From Henriciella sp. (GTDB lineage Bacteria; Pseudomonadota; Alphaproteobacteria; Caulobacterales; Hyphomonadaceae), in NCBI RefSeq assembly GCF_029936995.1, contig NZ_JAPYRE010000004.1:186001-250000 (forward strand): a stretch of 64,000 nt of DNA, given 5' to 3'. The notes under the pieces were generated by a model. The model was not told the origin of the DNA. It saw only the letters and a list, made by a program, of their open reading frames with translations, and did not search any database. This document shows, piece by piece, positions 29,331 through 39,365 of this stretch. A program made the translations under genes and the position numbers. Each line of letters opens with the position of its first letter. Within the stretch, counting starts at the first letter, position 1.

Positions 29331-30269
29331 TCAGGTCTGGGCGAAGACATCGACCATTCGCACAACGGCCGGCATCATCAGGATGACAAGCAGGGCCGGG
29401 AAGACAAACAGGATCAGGGGCACCACCAGCTTGGCGGGCAGGGCGAGCGCCTTCTCTTCGGCATAAAGCATGCGCTTCTCCCGCATGTCGGCAGCAAAGA
29501 CACGCAAAGTTTCGCCAACGCTCGTGCCGAGTTCTTCCGACTGGCGCAGCATGGTGGCCAGGGCGCGGGCTTCGTCCAGTCCGAGACGGTCTGCGAAGTT
29601 CTTCCAGGCTTCCACCCGGGCCCGGCCGGCTCGGGTTTCGAGGTTCATGATCTTCAGATGGTCTGACAGGTGCGGATAACGCTGGCTGAGTTCTTCGGAG
29701 ACGCGCTGGACCGCTCCGTCCAGGCTGAGGCCGGCTTCGACACAGGCAACCATCAGGTCCATCATGTCGGGGAAACCGTTACGGTACTCTTCTTCCCGCT
29801 TGGCAACTTTCTTGTCGAGTAGGAAGGAGGGAGCGACAAAGCTGATGATGCCCAGTGCGGCTGATGAGAGGAGCAGACCGTTTTGCGGCATGTGCTGGTC
29901 AATCAGTGGCCACAGGGAGAGTAGCAGGAGCTGTGGTACGATCAGTGCGACAAAGCGCAGGCCGATAAAGATGTATGGTGCGGAACGGGAATAGTAGCCC
30001 GCTTTCATCAGCCGGAAACGTAGCTTGGTCAGTTCCTGTGAATCCGGATCGGTAAAGCGCCGGCCCAGGGCCTCGACAACGGAAGCTCTTGATCTGGCGG
30101 GATAGGCTTCCCGCTTTTGGGGCTTGCCTTCGGGCTGTAGCCGCGCGTTGACCTGGCGCTTCTGGCGCATGGTCCGGAAAGTCAGGCCAGCGAGCACGAA
30201 TGCACCTGCGACAATCACGATAAGGAAGATCGCCACAAGTGTGGGGCTCTGAGCAGGTGTTTCCATCAT
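29331..30269 (-). CDS. tadC: Type II secretion F family protein TadC
   Basis: This is a 312-residue inner-membrane platform protein of the Tad pilus. It has an N-terminal helix (about 10-30), a helical T2SSF domain (FPDMMDLMVACVEAGLSLDG) and a C-terminal helix pair (LVVPLILFVFPALLVILM). It is the last gene of the minus-strand tad operon, 16 bases after tadB. The 234 bases after it, up to cpaB, contain no ORF. Confidence 0.93.
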   Translation of the reverse strand: MMETPAQSPTLVAIFLIVIVAGAFVLAGLTFRTMRQKRQVNARLQPEGKPQKREAYPARSRASVVEALGRRFTDPDSQELTKLRFRLMKAGYYSRSAPYIFIGLRFVALIVPQLLLLSLWPLIDQHMPQNGLLLSSAALGIISFVAPSFLLDKKVAKREEEYRNGFPDMMDLMVACVEAGLSLDGAVQRVSEELSQRYPHLSDHLKIMNLETRAGRARVEAWKNFADRLGLDEARALATMLRQSEELGTSVGETLRVFAADMREKRMLYAEEKALALPAKLVVPLILFVFPALLVILMMPAVVRMVDVFAQT

Positions 30270-30285
30270 CGTTTCCAGCTCCCCG

Positions 30286-31239
30286 TCAGACCTTGAAATT
30301 AATCATCTTGCGCATGACGAGATTGCCAATCGCAATCCACACCACGCAGCCTGCGAGGCCATACTGTACCAGCCGTTCTCCGATGACTTCTCCGTAGAAG
30401 TGCGGTGTCAGGACATGCATTGCGCCCATGACGAGAAAGGGGGCAGACGTCAGGATCAGCGCCGACATGCGGCCCTCCGATGAAGCGGCCTGCACCTTGA
30501 GGCGCATTTTCTGGCGGGCGCGGACCGTGGCGGCGTTGACCTTCAGAAGGCTGGCGAGATTGCCACCGGTCTTGGCCTGAAGGCGTACGGTGGCTGCGAA
30601 CAGCTCCACATCCGGTTGCCGGGTGCGGGCGGCAAGTTTGCGAACAGCCTCTTCAAGGCTTGAACCATAGGCAATCTCATCTCCTGCGAGGCCGAACTCG
30701 GATCCGATCGGGTCCGGCATCTCGCGGCCCACCAGAGCTACGGCGGTTGGCACAGGGTGGCCGGCTTCAAGGCTGCGGACGATGATCTCAAGCGCATCGG
30801 GCAGTTGGGCACCGAGTTGCTTCTCGCGCGTGGCGGCGCGCTGTTTCAGGAAAAGGACGGGCAGTACGGTTGCAGCTATCAGGGCGGCCGGGATGGAAAC
30901 GGGCCAGCTCTTCAGGAAGTAGAAGCTGGCCGCAAAGACGACGACACCCAGCCCGGCGGCGACAGCCCCCCAGGCCATGGGACGGAAGTTGAGCCCCGAA
31001 CGGGTGACGAGATCATTGAACCAGGAAAGCCCGGCGCGCTGGTTCCCGTCCTGGTCGAGCCCGCGCTGGCGGCGCAGTTCGACGATGAGATCGGAGACCG
31101 ATGCCTGGTTTTCCTTGACCTTGAGGCGCTGGTTGATCTTCGTGCGCGCAACCGCTGTCTTGCCGAAGCCGAGCGCAGCCTGCATCGCGGTGAAGGCGCA
31201 GGCGAAGAACAGTACGTAGATGACGGCTTCGATCCCCAT
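30286..31239 (-). CDS. tadB: Type II secretion F family protein TadB
   Basis: This is a 317-residue inner-membrane platform protein paired with TadC. It has helices at the N-terminus and around 95-130, then the conserved LPDALEIIVRSLEAGHPVPT and KTGGNLASLL segments of T2SSF, and C-terminal helices. It begins 7 bases after the tadA stop. Confidence 0.93.
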   Translation of the reverse strand: MGIEAVIYVLFFACAFTAMQAALGFGKTAVARTKINQRLKVKENQASVSDLIVELRRQRGLDQDGNQRAGLSWFNDLVTRSGLNFRPMAWGAVAAGLGVVVFAASFYFLKSWPVSIPAALIAATVLPVLFLKQRAATREKQLGAQLPDALEIIVRSLEAGHPVPTAVALVGREMPDPIGSEFGLAGDEIAYGSSLEEAVRKLAARTRQPDVELFAATVRLQAKTGGNLASLLKVNAATVRARQKMRLKVQAASSEGRMSALILTSAPFLVMGAMHVLTPHFYGEVIGERLVQYGLAGCVVWIAIGNLVMRKMINFKV

Positions 31240-31246
31240 GACGGTG

Positions 31247-32701
31247 TTACGGCACGCTCAGCAGGGGGGTGGACGGGTCAAAATATTCGAGCGGCAGATG
31301 CACGCCGCGGCGCTGCATGTCATCAAGACACTTGGGGCGCAGGCCCGAAGCCCGGAATTCACCGACAACAGTTCCATCCTCATCGGTGCGCAGGCGGTCG
31401 AAGGTGAAAATGTCCTGCATCTGGATGATATCGCCTTCCATGCCGGTCACTTCGGTGACGTGCGTGATACGGCGTGACCCGTCAGACAGCCGCTGTGCCT
31501 GAATGATGATGCCGATGGCCGAGGATATCTGGCCGCGAACAGCCTCACCGGAAATGCGAAGACCGCCCATTGCCACCATCTGCTCCAGGCGGCTGATCGC
31601 CTCGCGCGGATTGTTGGCGTGGATCGTCGCCATAGAGCCTTCATGGCCGGTGTTCATGGCTTGCAGCATGTCGAAGGCTTCTTCGGAGCGGACCTCGCCG
31701 AGGATCACCCGGTCGGGACGCATACGAAGCGCGTTTTTCACGAGTTCACGCTGGCGGATTTCACCCTTGCCCTCGAGATTGGGCGGGCGGGTTTCCATGC
31801 GCGCGACATGGGGCTGTTGCAGCTGCAGTTCGGCAGCGTCCTCGATCGTGATGAGGCGTTCCTTGTGGCTGATCGCGGCCGACAGGGCGTTGAGTAGTGT
31901 CGTCTTGCCCGAGCCCGTACCGCCCGAGATGAGGGTCGTGACCCGGCACTTGACCGCATTGTGAAGAAACGCAGCAACTTCTTCCGGCATCGCCTTGAAG
32001 CTGATCAGTTTTTCGAGTGTCAGCGGCTTCTTCGAAAATTTCCGGATTGAGACCAGTGGCCCATCGATGGCAACCGGCTCGATTGCGGCGTTGACGCGTG
32101 AGCCATCGAGAAGGCGGGCATCGACAAGCGGCTGGCTTTCGTCGACACGGCGCCCGACGGCAGACACGATCCGTCCGACAATGCGGCGCAGGTGAGCATT
32201 ATCGCGGAACCGCGCTTCCGAGAGTTCCAGTTCCCCCCCGCGTTCGACATAGACCTGGGCGGCCCCATTGATGAGAATGTCTGAGATGGAGGGGTCGGCA
32301 AGCAATGGCTCAAGCGGGCCGAGGCCGGTCATCTCATCATAGACCGAGTCTGCGAACTGGGCGACTTCGGCCTGGTTCATCGGGATGCGTTCTTCCCGCA
32401 CGATCTCTGTGACCAACCGGCGGACCTGGCGGCGCATTTCCGTCTCGTCGAGCTTGTCGAGCATCGACAGGTCGAGCTCGTCAATCAGCTTGTTGTGGAC
32501 CCTGAGCTTGGCGTCCAGAAGGTCCAGTGACGGGGCTGAAAGATCCTGTTCGTCTTCCGGTTCGGCGATTGCTTCGTCCGTCGAGAAGAGGGGGGCGCTT
32601 TGCTTGTCGTCCTCGCCTGAAACGGGCTTTTCGGCGGGTGTGTCCGTGGCTTGCTCGCGGGCAGGCGACGAAGTTTTCGAGAGAATTGAGAACCGGGCCA
32701 T
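31247..32701 (-). CDS. tadA: Tad pilus ATPase TadA/CpaF
   Basis: This is a 484-residue secretion ATPase of the GspE/VirB11 superfamily that powers Flp pilus assembly. The Walker A motif is GGTGSGKTT, the Walker B region is [17 protein letters not shown], and the His-box region [13 protein letters not shown] is present. An N-terminal acidic low-complexity stretch of about 80 residues is typical. The start codon at 32701 directly abuts the cpaE stop. Confidence 0.96.
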   Translation of the reverse strand: MARFSILSKTSSPAREQATDTPAEKPVSGEDDKQSAPLFSTDEAIAEPEDEQDLSAPSLDLLDAKLRVHNKLIDELDLSMLDKLDETEMRRQVRRLVTEIVREERIPMNQAEVAQFADSVYDEMTGLGPLEPLLADPSISDILINGAAQVYVERGGELELSEARFRDNAHLRRIVGRIVSAVGRRVDESQPLVDARLLDGSRVNAAIEPVAIDGPLVSIRKFSKKPLTLEKLISFKAMPEEVAAFLHNAVKCRVTTLISGGTGSGKTTLLNALSAAISHKERLITIEDAAELQLQQPHVARMETRPPNLEGKGEIRQRELVKNALRMRPDRVILGEVRSEEAFDMLQAMNTGHEGSMATIHANNPREAISRLEQMVAMGGLRISGEAVRGQISSAIGIIIQAQRLSDGSRRITHVTEVTGMEGDIIQMQDIFTFDRLRTDEDGTVVGEFRASGLRPKCLDDMQRRGVHLPLEYFDPSTPLLSVP

Positions 32702-33889
32702 CTACGCGCTTTTCCTTGCCTTGATGATCTGGGAGGTCGCTTCATCGCCGCGTTCCAGCGTCTCGATCAGGTTGGTCACGTCGCGGCTGAGCCGTGCGCC
32801 GGGCTTGGCCTGGCTGACGGCCTGGCCGAAATTGACGGCACTGAGGGCGGCTTCCCAGTCTGAGGTGATGGTGGCATAGACCGGGCGCCCGACAGCTTCC
32901 TCGGCCTGGCTGACAGTGACAGCATTACCGAAGACCTTGCGTGTCATGCGGTTCAGCAGGATGCGGGGCGTGGCGGTACCTTCCGAAAGGTCTTCGATTT
33001 CCTCGGCGCGGTAGCGTGCAGCATGAAGTGCCGGAACAGTCAGTTCGCTAACCACGAGGTTCTCATCCGAGCCCGTCACCACTGCGGCAGTCCATGGGGC
33101 AGGCCAGCGGGGCAGGTCGATCAGGACATGGTCATAGCTTGTGCAGACGATATCCAGAACCTTCAGGATCGCTTCGGGCTTGATCGCATTCCAGAGGCGC
33201 TCGGACCGTGGGGCCGAAAGCAGGTGGATACCGTTCTTGTGGCGGGTGATGAATGCCTGGAGAAGTTCGTCGTCAATCCGGTCTGCCGATTGGGTCAGGG
33301 CTGACTGGTTCAGGTTTGACGGACAGTTCAGATAGGATGCGCAGGCACCGTCATAGAAATTGAGATCGACAAGACAGACCCTGTTGTTTTCTTCGCGCTG
33401 GCTGAGCTGATAGGCGATTTCGACGGCGATGAGGGTTGCCCCGGCTCCACCGACCGAGCCTGTCACCGTCCAGCATTTTCCCGTATCTTCTCCGCCTGCT
33501 TCCTCGCGCCGGGACACATGGGCCACGGCCTGCTCCAGCCCGTCCTTGCTGACAGGCGCATCGAGCATGTCCCAGCGGCTCATTGAGATGATGTGCTTGA
33601 CCGCCAGGACCGGCACATTCTGCCCGATCACGATACCGGGCAGGGCGGGTGCTTCCCGGGAGACACGCAGGAGCAGTTCAGTCAGATCATAACTGGGGTC
33701 CTGTTCGATAACGGCAATCGTTCCCGGCTCGGCCTGTGCTGCCATGATGGCTTCATCCGCCCCTGCATGGACCGTAACAGGCAGGCTTCCGCACGCCTGT
33801 GCGGCTTCAGAAAGGTTTCCGCCCCACTGCGGCGCAAAGACATGCAGGCGTGGGCGGGCCTGACGATGGGCCAGCGTCTGCGACGTCAT
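32702..33889 (-). CDS. cpaE: Pilus assembly protein CpaE/TadZ (MinD-like localisation ATPase)
   Basis: This is a 395-residue protein that places the Tad machine at a cell pole. The N-terminal 130 residues resemble a degenerate response-regulator domain. The ATPase domain follows with a degenerate Walker A, GSVGGAGATLIA, in which the usual Lys-Thr pair is replaced as in other CpaE/TadZ proteins, and VCLVDLNFYDG as the switch region. It overlaps the cpaC stop by 4 bases. Confidence 0.92.
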   Translation of the reverse strand: MTSQTLAHRQARPRLHVFAPQWGGNLSEAAQACGSLPVTVHAGADEAIMAAQAEPGTIAVIEQDPSYDLTELLLRVSREAPALPGIVIGQNVPVLAVKHIISMSRWDMLDAPVSKDGLEQAVAHVSRREEAGGEDTGKCWTVTGSVGGAGATLIAVEIAYQLSQREENNRVCLVDLNFYDGACASYLNCPSNLNQSALTQSADRIDDELLQAFITRHKNGIHLLSAPRSERLWNAIKPEAILKVLDIVCTSYDHVLIDLPRWPAPWTAAVVTGSDENLVVSELTVPALHAARYRAEEIEDLSEGTATPRILLNRMTRKVFGNAVTVSQAEEAVGRPVYATITSDWEAALSAVNFGQAVSQAKPGARLSRDVTNLIETLERGDEATSQIIKARKSA

Positions 33890-35316
33890 TCAGCCCCTCC
33901 CGGTGGATCTGGCACATAGCCAAGATCGCGCCGCAGGGTCTGGGCTTCGATATTGGCACTCACTGACGTGCCGAGCGGGATGGCGGACGGATCTTCTAGT
34001 TCACCCATCAACAGACGTTCGGCTTCGGAGGGCTCGCTGTAACTGGCGAGTGGATCTGAAAGCTTCGTGCCCGCCGGGGCTGGATCGACCAGCCGGGGAG
34101 TGATGATGATGACCAGCTCGGTTTCGTTCTCGCGGAAACGGTTGGAACGGAAAAGGGCACCGAGAATGGGCACATCGCCAAGCCAGGGGGTCTGGACGCT
34201 GGAGCTGTCCACGGTGGTCTGTATCAGCCCGGCAATCGCGAAGCTCTCGCCATCGGCCAGCTCGACAATCGTGTTGGCCCGGCGAACGCTAAGCGCTGGG
34301 ATTTCGACATTCGAGAGGCGCACGGAGTTACGTGGGTCAAGCTGGCTGACTTCCGGGCTGACTTCGAGGCTCATCCGGGAATCCGAGAGGATGGTGGGGG
34401 TGAAGTCGAGGCTCACACCGAATTCGCGGAACTCAATGCTTATCCTGTCCTCGTCGGCGGCCACTGGCACAGGGAACTCCCCGCCGGCCAGGAAGCTTGC
34501 CGTTTCGCCGGAGCGGGCCACGAGGTTAGGCTCAGCCAGGGTGCGGATGATGCCCTTCTCCTCAAGCGCCTGCAGGAAAATATCGATGTTTACGCTGCCT
34601 GAGGCACCCAGGATGGAAGCGAGCGTCTTCGGCGTGTTGCCTGAAAGCAGGCTTGAGCCCGTAGAAAAGATGAAATCACCGGCACGGCTGACTTCGCTGC
34701 CAAGCCCGATCTCCTTCACATCCTCACGCGAGGCTTCAACGAAGCGTACCTCCAGCATGACCTGCTGCGGGCTGCTGACTTTCAGGGCGTTGATGACGGC
34801 ATCCGGGGCGTAGCTTGATGCGATCTGCATGATCTCATCGGCTGTCGCATCATCGGGCACATCGCCACGGACATGCAGGCGGTTGGCGACGGTGCGCAGG
34901 TTGAGGCGCGCATCCGGGAAGAGGGCGGCAACATCACTCTGTATGGCGCCAAGATCATGCTGGACACGTACGTCAATGACCTCGACGAGACGTCCGGCGG
35001 CATCATAGACGAGGATGTTTGTCGCACCGATGGCGCGGCCACGTACATACAGGCGGTCAGGCGATGTCGGGGCAGCGTCGGCGATACCCGGCTGTGAGAC
35101 GGCGATCCGCTTGAAGGGGCGCGAAATTTCCACCGGTGTGGAGCGGTGGACGACAACATTGAGGTCCCGCTCGACCGGACGCATTGATTGCGCGGATACG
35201 GCGGCGCCGTTGGCGCTACTGCCAGACAGATCGCGCTGCGCATGGGCAGCCGGCAGCATGAAAAAGCCTAGTAGAAGTGCAGGCAGTATGCCCTTGATGC
35301 GCTGTAATGACAGCAT
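33886..35316 (-). CDS. cpaC: Tad outer-membrane secretin CpaC/RcpA
   Basis: This is a 476-residue secretin with a signal peptide ending AHAQ (about residue 27). It has the pilus-assembly N-terminal domain (RPFKRIAVSQPGIADAAP), a BON-like region, and the secretin domain (VMLEVRFVEASREDVKEIG, then RTLAEPNLVARSGETASFLAGGEFP in pieces) ending in GDVPILGALFRS. It forms the outer-membrane pore for the pilus. It is first in the five-gene minus-strand operon. No pilin, prepilin peptidase or TadD/E/G genes are within the window. Confidence 0.94.
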   Translation of the reverse strand: MLSLQRIKGILPALLLGFFMLPAAHAQRDLSGSSANGAAVSAQSMRPVERDLNVVVHRSTPVEISRPFKRIAVSQPGIADAAPTSPDRLYVRGRAIGATNILVYDAAGRLVEVIDVRVQHDLGAIQSDVAALFPDARLNLRTVANRLHVRGDVPDDATADEIMQIASSYAPDAVINALKVSSPQQVMLEVRFVEASREDVKEIGLGSEVSRAGDFIFSTGSSLLSGNTPKTLASILGASGSVNIDIFLQALEEKGIIRTLAEPNLVARSGETASFLAGGEFPVPVAADEDRISIEFREFGVSLDFTPTILSDSRMSLEVSPEVSQLDPRNSVRLSNVEIPALSVRRANTIVELADGESFAIAGLIQTTVDSSSVQTPWLGDVPILGALFRSNRFRENETELVIIITPRLVDPAPAGTKLSDPLASYSEPSEAERLLMGELEDPSAIPLGTSVSANIEAQTLRRDLGYVPDPPGGAE

Positions 35317-35469
35317 GGTTAGAGCCCCGGAACATTCTGTTCGGGCCGCAACTGGCGCGGCCTCTTCAGTTCACAGGGCTAACGCAACGACATAAAGCGG
35401 CGCTGAAACGCAGTCGTCAAACTTGTCGCAAATTTTCCCGTTCGTGGTGATGAGCTGTAAGGACCAGGT

Positions 35470-36843
35470 TCAGCCGTCCTTTACAGGGCCAATCCAGACT
35501 TGCTGGGCGTTCACGAATTCCATGATGCCATGCGGGCCGAGCTCGCGGCCAAGGCCGGATGTCTTGATGCCACCGGATGGCAGGCGCGGGTCAGTTTTGA
35601 CAATACCATTGACGCTGACCTGCCCGGCTTCGATGCGGGATGTCATCTCCTCACCACGCTCCCTGCTCGTCCAGACGGCAGCGGCCAGACCGTATTCGGT
35701 ATCGTTTGCCATTTCGAGCGCGTGGGCTTCATCCTTTGCCCGAATGAGGACGCCAACAGGGCCGAACGTTTCTTCGACGAAAGCAGTCATGCCGGGTTTG
35801 ACGTCACCAAGCAGGGTGACGGGATAGAAGAAGCCGTCTCCTTCCGGTGTCTCCCCGCCAAGCAGGCACTTGCCACCTTCCGAGATAGTCGATTTCACCT
35901 GCCGCGCGACTTCGGCCCGCAGGTCCTGCCGGGCGAGGGGGCCGACATCGGTTTCATCCAGCGCGGGATTGCCGACTTTCAGCGCCCCGAGCTTTTCTGT
36001 CATAAGCCCGGCCATCCGGTCATAGACGCTGTCTTCCACGATGATGCGCTTGGCTGCAATGCAGGACTGGCCGGCATTGATGATACGGGATGTCTTGATG
36101 GTTTCGGCTGCCGTCTCAAGGTCGGCATCGGCTAGCACGATAGCCGGGTCCGACCCGCCAAGCTCCAGCACGACGGGTTTTATCTCGGAGCCTGCAATCT
36201 CTGCGACTTTGGCACCACCGCGTGCAGAGCCAGTGAACGAGATGCCACGCACACGCTTATCCCTCATGACAGCTTCAACGCGCGGCGTCTCGAGCATCAG
36301 GGCCTGGAAAAGCCCTTCCGGTGCGCCGACGTCGCGGAAGCATTTTTCAATGGCGAGCGCGCAACCCGGGACGTGTGGATCATGCTTGAGGAGGGCCGAG
36401 TTGCCAGCCATCAGTGCCGGGGCACAGAAGCGGAAGGCCAGCCAGAAGGGCGCGTTCCATGGAAGGATGCCAAGGACCGGGCCGATCGGCAGGTGCTGGA
36501 CATAGGACAGGGTTGCGTCCGACTCGAGGACCTGCCGGGTGAGGTACCCCTCTGCATGATCGGCATAGTGTTCGGCGCACCAGGCGGCCTTGTTCACCTC
36601 GCCGCGGGCTTCCTTGATGGGTTTGCCCATTTCCTCTGTCATCAGCGGGGCCAGCGTCTCGACATTGTCGCGCATGTATTTCGCCACGGCCCGCAGGAGT
36701 TCAGCGCGTTCGGCAAACGTTTTGCCCTTCCAGTCATGATAGGCGGACTGGGACGCGGCGAGTTTGGTTTCGACGCCTTCATCGGTGTCCTGCGCAACTT
36801 CGCGCACGGTTTCACCAGTCGCCGGATTGACGGCTGTCAGCAT
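35470..36843 (-). CDS. doeC: Aldehyde dehydrogenase, probable aspartate-semialdehyde dehydrogenase of ectoine catabolism (DoeC-like)
   Basis: This is a 457-residue NAD(P)-dependent aldehyde dehydrogenase of the succinate-semialdehyde type. The catalytic Cys is in INAGQSCIAAKR, the general-base Glu in VLELGGSDPAIV, and the nucleotide-site ISFTGSARGG is intact. By sequence alone it could be a succinate-semialdehyde dehydrogenase. Its place as last gene of the operon after an ectoine hydrolase, a diaminobutyrate transaminase and a deacetylase argues that it oxidises aspartate semialdehyde to aspartate (DoeC role). It lies 24 bases after doeA. Family is certain; substrate is inferred from context. 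Confidence 0.8.
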   Translation of the reverse strand: MLTAVNPATGETVREVAQDTDEGVETKLAASQSAYHDWKGKTFAERAELLRAVAKYMRDNVETLAPLMTEEMGKPIKEARGEVNKAAWCAEHYADHAEGYLTRQVLESDATLSYVQHLPIGPVLGILPWNAPFWLAFRFCAPALMAGNSALLKHDPHVPGCALAIEKCFRDVGAPEGLFQALMLETPRVEAVMRDKRVRGISFTGSARGGAKVAEIAGSEIKPVVLELGGSDPAIVLADADLETAAETIKTSRIINAGQSCIAAKRIIVEDSVYDRMAGLMTEKLGALKVGNPALDETDVGPLARQDLRAEVARQVKSTISEGGKCLLGGETPEGDGFFYPVTLLGDVKPGMTAFVEETFGPVGVLIRAKDEAHALEMANDTEYGLAAAVWTSRERGEEMTSRIEAGQVSVNGIVKTDPRLPSGGIKTSGLGRELGPHGIMEFVNAQQVWIGPVKDG

Positions 36844-36867
36844 TTCAGGGCCTCCAGTGTGTTTCGC

Positions 36868-38112
36868 TCAGCTGCGGGCAGCCTGCCCGTTAGTGGATTT
36901 TGATTTTGGCGTGTCACCGGATGTTTGGGCAGTTGCCGTCTTCTGGCGGGATTTCAGCGTGAACTTCTCATCCAGAGAGAAGAAGCTCTCGCAGCCATCC
37001 TCGGTGACGTAGATCGTGTCGGAGATGCCGACCGTCTTGTCTCCATCGACGCCCCAGACCCATGGGATGATATGGAAGGTCATGCCTTCCTTCAGGATCT
37101 GCGGGTCCCCCTGCATCAGGGAGAGAATATAGCCCTCGTCCCAGCTCGGCGGGAAAGCGATGCCGATAGAATAGCCAGACCGTGTAATCAGCGCACCGCC
37201 ATGTCGCCCGTCCGTGATGATGTCGCGGACGATCTTGTCGGCATCCGATACCGTAAGGCCCGGCTGGATATATTTCTTCAGCTCCCGCAGGGCTTTCTGC
37301 ATCTGGCGCTGGGCGCTTTCCATGGAAGGGGTGAGCCGGTCCTTGAGAACGACGGTGCGCATCATTGCAGTGTGATAGCGGCGGTAACAGCCGCCGACTT
37401 CCATGAAGACGTGCTCGCCGTCCTGTACGGTGCGGCCTTCCCATGTGGCGTGGCCGATCATGGTGCGCGGGCCAGACGTGACATACGGCATGACAGCAGG
37501 CGGTTCGCCGCCAGCGCGGAACATCGCCCCGGATATGGCGGCGCCGATCTCGTTTTCGGTGACACCGGCTTTCACCGCCTCGATCCCGGCAGCCATTCCG
37601 GCCTCGGTGGCTTTCGCGGCCTTCTTCATCACCTCTATCTCGGCCTTGGACTTGATCATCCGGCCTTCCTCGACAATGCCGAAACAGTCCAGCAGACGGC
37701 CTTCAGTATAGGCGGAGTGAATGCGGTCCTGCTGGTAGGCGGGCAAGAAGTAGGAGTTCCGCTCGTAGCCGACTGTGCACTTATAGAGGCCGAATTCGCG
37801 CAGCGCCTCGATGAGCCGCTGGATGGCGTCGCCATTATCGGCATAGGGCCGTGTCTTCTCGACCCAGGTGCGGGCATGGACGTTAGACTCCTCCATGTTC
37901 CGCGTGACCATGAAGCAGTCACCCTCCATGGGCACGACGAGAGCCTGGAAGAAGGAATAGCCGGTGGTCTGATAGTCGGTCAGGTACATGATGTTCTCGG
38001 GGTCCGAGATCACCACGGCATCCAGCTTGCGCTCCTTCATGCGTTCGCGCAGGCCCTCGATCCGTCGCACGTATTCCTCGTGCGGGAACGTCATGTCATC
38101 GCGCTGTCTCAT
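36868..38112 (-). CDS. doeA: Ectoine hydrolase DoeA (M24-family)
   Basis: This is a 414-residue creatinase/aminopeptidase-P-fold (M24) enzyme that opens the ectoine ring to N-acetyl-2,4-diaminobutyrate. It has the hallmark run RSGYSIGIAFPPSWDEGYI, then FHIIPWVWGVDGDKTVGISD, which distinguishes DoeA/EutD from ordinary Xaa-Pro peptidases. The M24 metal site looks altered compared with true peptidases, as known for this group. The last 25 residues are a Lys/Ser/Thr/Gln-rich tail outside the fold. The ATG overlaps the stop of the transaminase gene (ATGA), with GGAG upstream. Confidence 0.9.
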   Translation of the reverse strand: MRQRDDMTFPHEEYVRRIEGLRERMKERKLDAVVISDPENIMYLTDYQTTGYSFFQALVVPMEGDCFMVTRNMEESNVHARTWVEKTRPYADNGDAIQRLIEALREFGLYKCTVGYERNSYFLPAYQQDRIHSAYTEGRLLDCFGIVEEGRMIKSKAEIEVMKKAAKATEAGMAAGIEAVKAGVTENEIGAAISGAMFRAGGEPPAVMPYVTSGPRTMIGHATWEGRTVQDGEHVFMEVGGCYRRYHTAMMRTVVLKDRLTPSMESAQRQMQKALRELKKYIQPGLTVSDADKIVRDIITDGRHGGALITRSGYSIGIAFPPSWDEGYILSLMQGDPQILKEGMTFHIIPWVWGVDGDKTVGISDTIYVTEDGCESFFSLDEKFTLKSRQKTATAQTSGDTPKSKSTNGQAARS

Positions 38113-39332
38113 GCCGGCTCCATCACGGTCTTAATGGCCTTCTCCAGAATATCGAGACCTTCCTTGAGGTCTGCATCCGTGATGGTGAGCGGCGGGATCA
38201 GCTTGCCGACCCGTCCGTCCGTGCCGCAGGCGCCAAGCAGAAGCCCGTTGTCGAAGCATTCGCGGACAATCTTCTTGTTGGCAGCAGGGTCATGGGTGTC
38301 GAGGCCCCAGAGCATGCCGCGGCCACGGATTTCCATGCCGGACGGCGTCATTGCCTTGAGGCGCTCATGCATGACCTCGCCCTTGCGGCGGACGTCGTTC
38401 ATGAAGTCATCGCCCTTGAAATAGTCCATGGCGACCTTGCCCGCGACGAAGGAGATGCCCTGGCCGCGGAAAGTGCCGGTGTGCTCACTGGGCGACCAGT
38501 GCTTGTCATGCTCGGGTTTGTTGAGGTTCATGGCAATCGGGGTGCCATACCCGCCAAGCCCCTTGGCAAGGGTGATGATGTCGGGATCGAGGTCCATGCC
38601 GTCAAAGCTGAAATACGAGCCTGTGCGTCCACACCCGGCCTGGATGTCGTCAATGATGAAGAGCGCCCCGCGATCACGCGCGAACTGGCGGATCTCTTTC
38701 AGCCATTTCTCGTCGGCGACATTGACGCCGCCTTCAGCCTGAATTGGTTCGACCAGGATGGCGGCGGGTTCTTCATAGCCAGAGGAGCTGTCATTGTAGG
38801 TCTCTTCCATGCCCTCAAGCGGGTGTCCGAAGGGCAGGCGCTCGACATTGTTGAGCTCAACGCCGGCAGCGTTGCGGTAATAGGCGTTGGCCGTGGCTGC
38901 CAGAGAGCCGAGCGTCATGCCATGGAAGCCATTTGTGAAGGCGATAACCTGACGGCGCCCAGTCACCTTGCGGGCGAGCTTCAGGGCCGCTTCGACCGCA
39001 TTCGTGCCGGTCGGGCCTGTGAACTGCATCCTGTAGTCCATGTTGCGTGGCTTCAGGATGGTGTCGATGAAAGCCTGCATGAATTCACGCTTGGTGGTGG
39101 TGGCCATATCGAGACTGTGAGGAATGCCATCGGCCTGCAGGAATTTGATGATGGCGTCTTTCATCTTCGCATTGTTGTGTCCGAAGTTAAGCACGCCAGC
39201 GCCACCGAAAAAGTCGATGTAGGACTTACCGGCTTCGTCGACCTGACGGGCGTTCGAGGCGGACTTGAAAACGGTCGGATAGGCGCGGCTGTATCCACGG
39301 ACTTCCGATTCCCAGCGGTCGAATACTTCCAT
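38109..39332 (-). CDS. Diaminobutyrate-2-oxoglutarate transaminase, EctB-like, in a catabolic setting
   Basis: This is a 407-residue class III PLP aminotransferase. The N-terminal EVRGYSRAYPTVFKSA, YIDFFGGAGVLNFGHNN, FTGPTGTNAVEAALKLAR and FTNGFHGMTLGSLA are characteristic of EctB. The PLP Lys is in TLAKGLGGYG and the preceding IIDDIQAGCGRTG is the cofactor strand. EctB normally makes diaminobutyrate for ectoine synthesis, but ectA and ectC are absent and the neighbours are breakdown enzymes. Here it probably runs in reverse, giving aspartate semialdehyde and glutamate (the DoeD role). AGGAGAG precedes the ATG. Confidence 0.88.
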   Translation of the reverse strand: MEVFDRWESEVRGYSRAYPTVFKSASNARQVDEAGKSYIDFFGGAGVLNFGHNNAKMKDAIIKFLQADGIPHSLDMATTTKREFMQAFIDTILKPRNMDYRMQFTGPTGTNAVEAALKLARKVTGRRQVIAFTNGFHGMTLGSLAATANAYYRNAAGVELNNVERLPFGHPLEGMEETYNDSSSGYEEPAAILVEPIQAEGGVNVADEKWLKEIRQFARDRGALFIIDDIQAGCGRTGSYFSFDGMDLDPDIITLAKGLGGYGTPIAMNLNKPEHDKHWSPSEHTGTFRGQGISFVAGKVAMDYFKGDDFMNDVRRKGEVMHERLKAMTPSGMEIRGRGMLWGLDTHDPAANKKIVRECFDNGLLLGACGTDGRVGKLIPPLTITDADLKEGLDILEKAIKTVMEPA

Positions 39333-39365
39333 CTCTAAACTCTCCTTTGGTCGGTTGCGGCGTAA

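Noticed and set aside
36925-38424. Long open frame (499 codons) on the plus strand opposite doeA
   Set aside because: Its protein has no recognisable motif and the opposite strand carries the well-supported ectoine hydrolase; it is a codon-bias shadow.
38109-39332. Ectoine biosynthesis cluster
   Set aside because: Only the EctB-like transaminase is present; ectA and ectC are missing and the neighbours are degradative.
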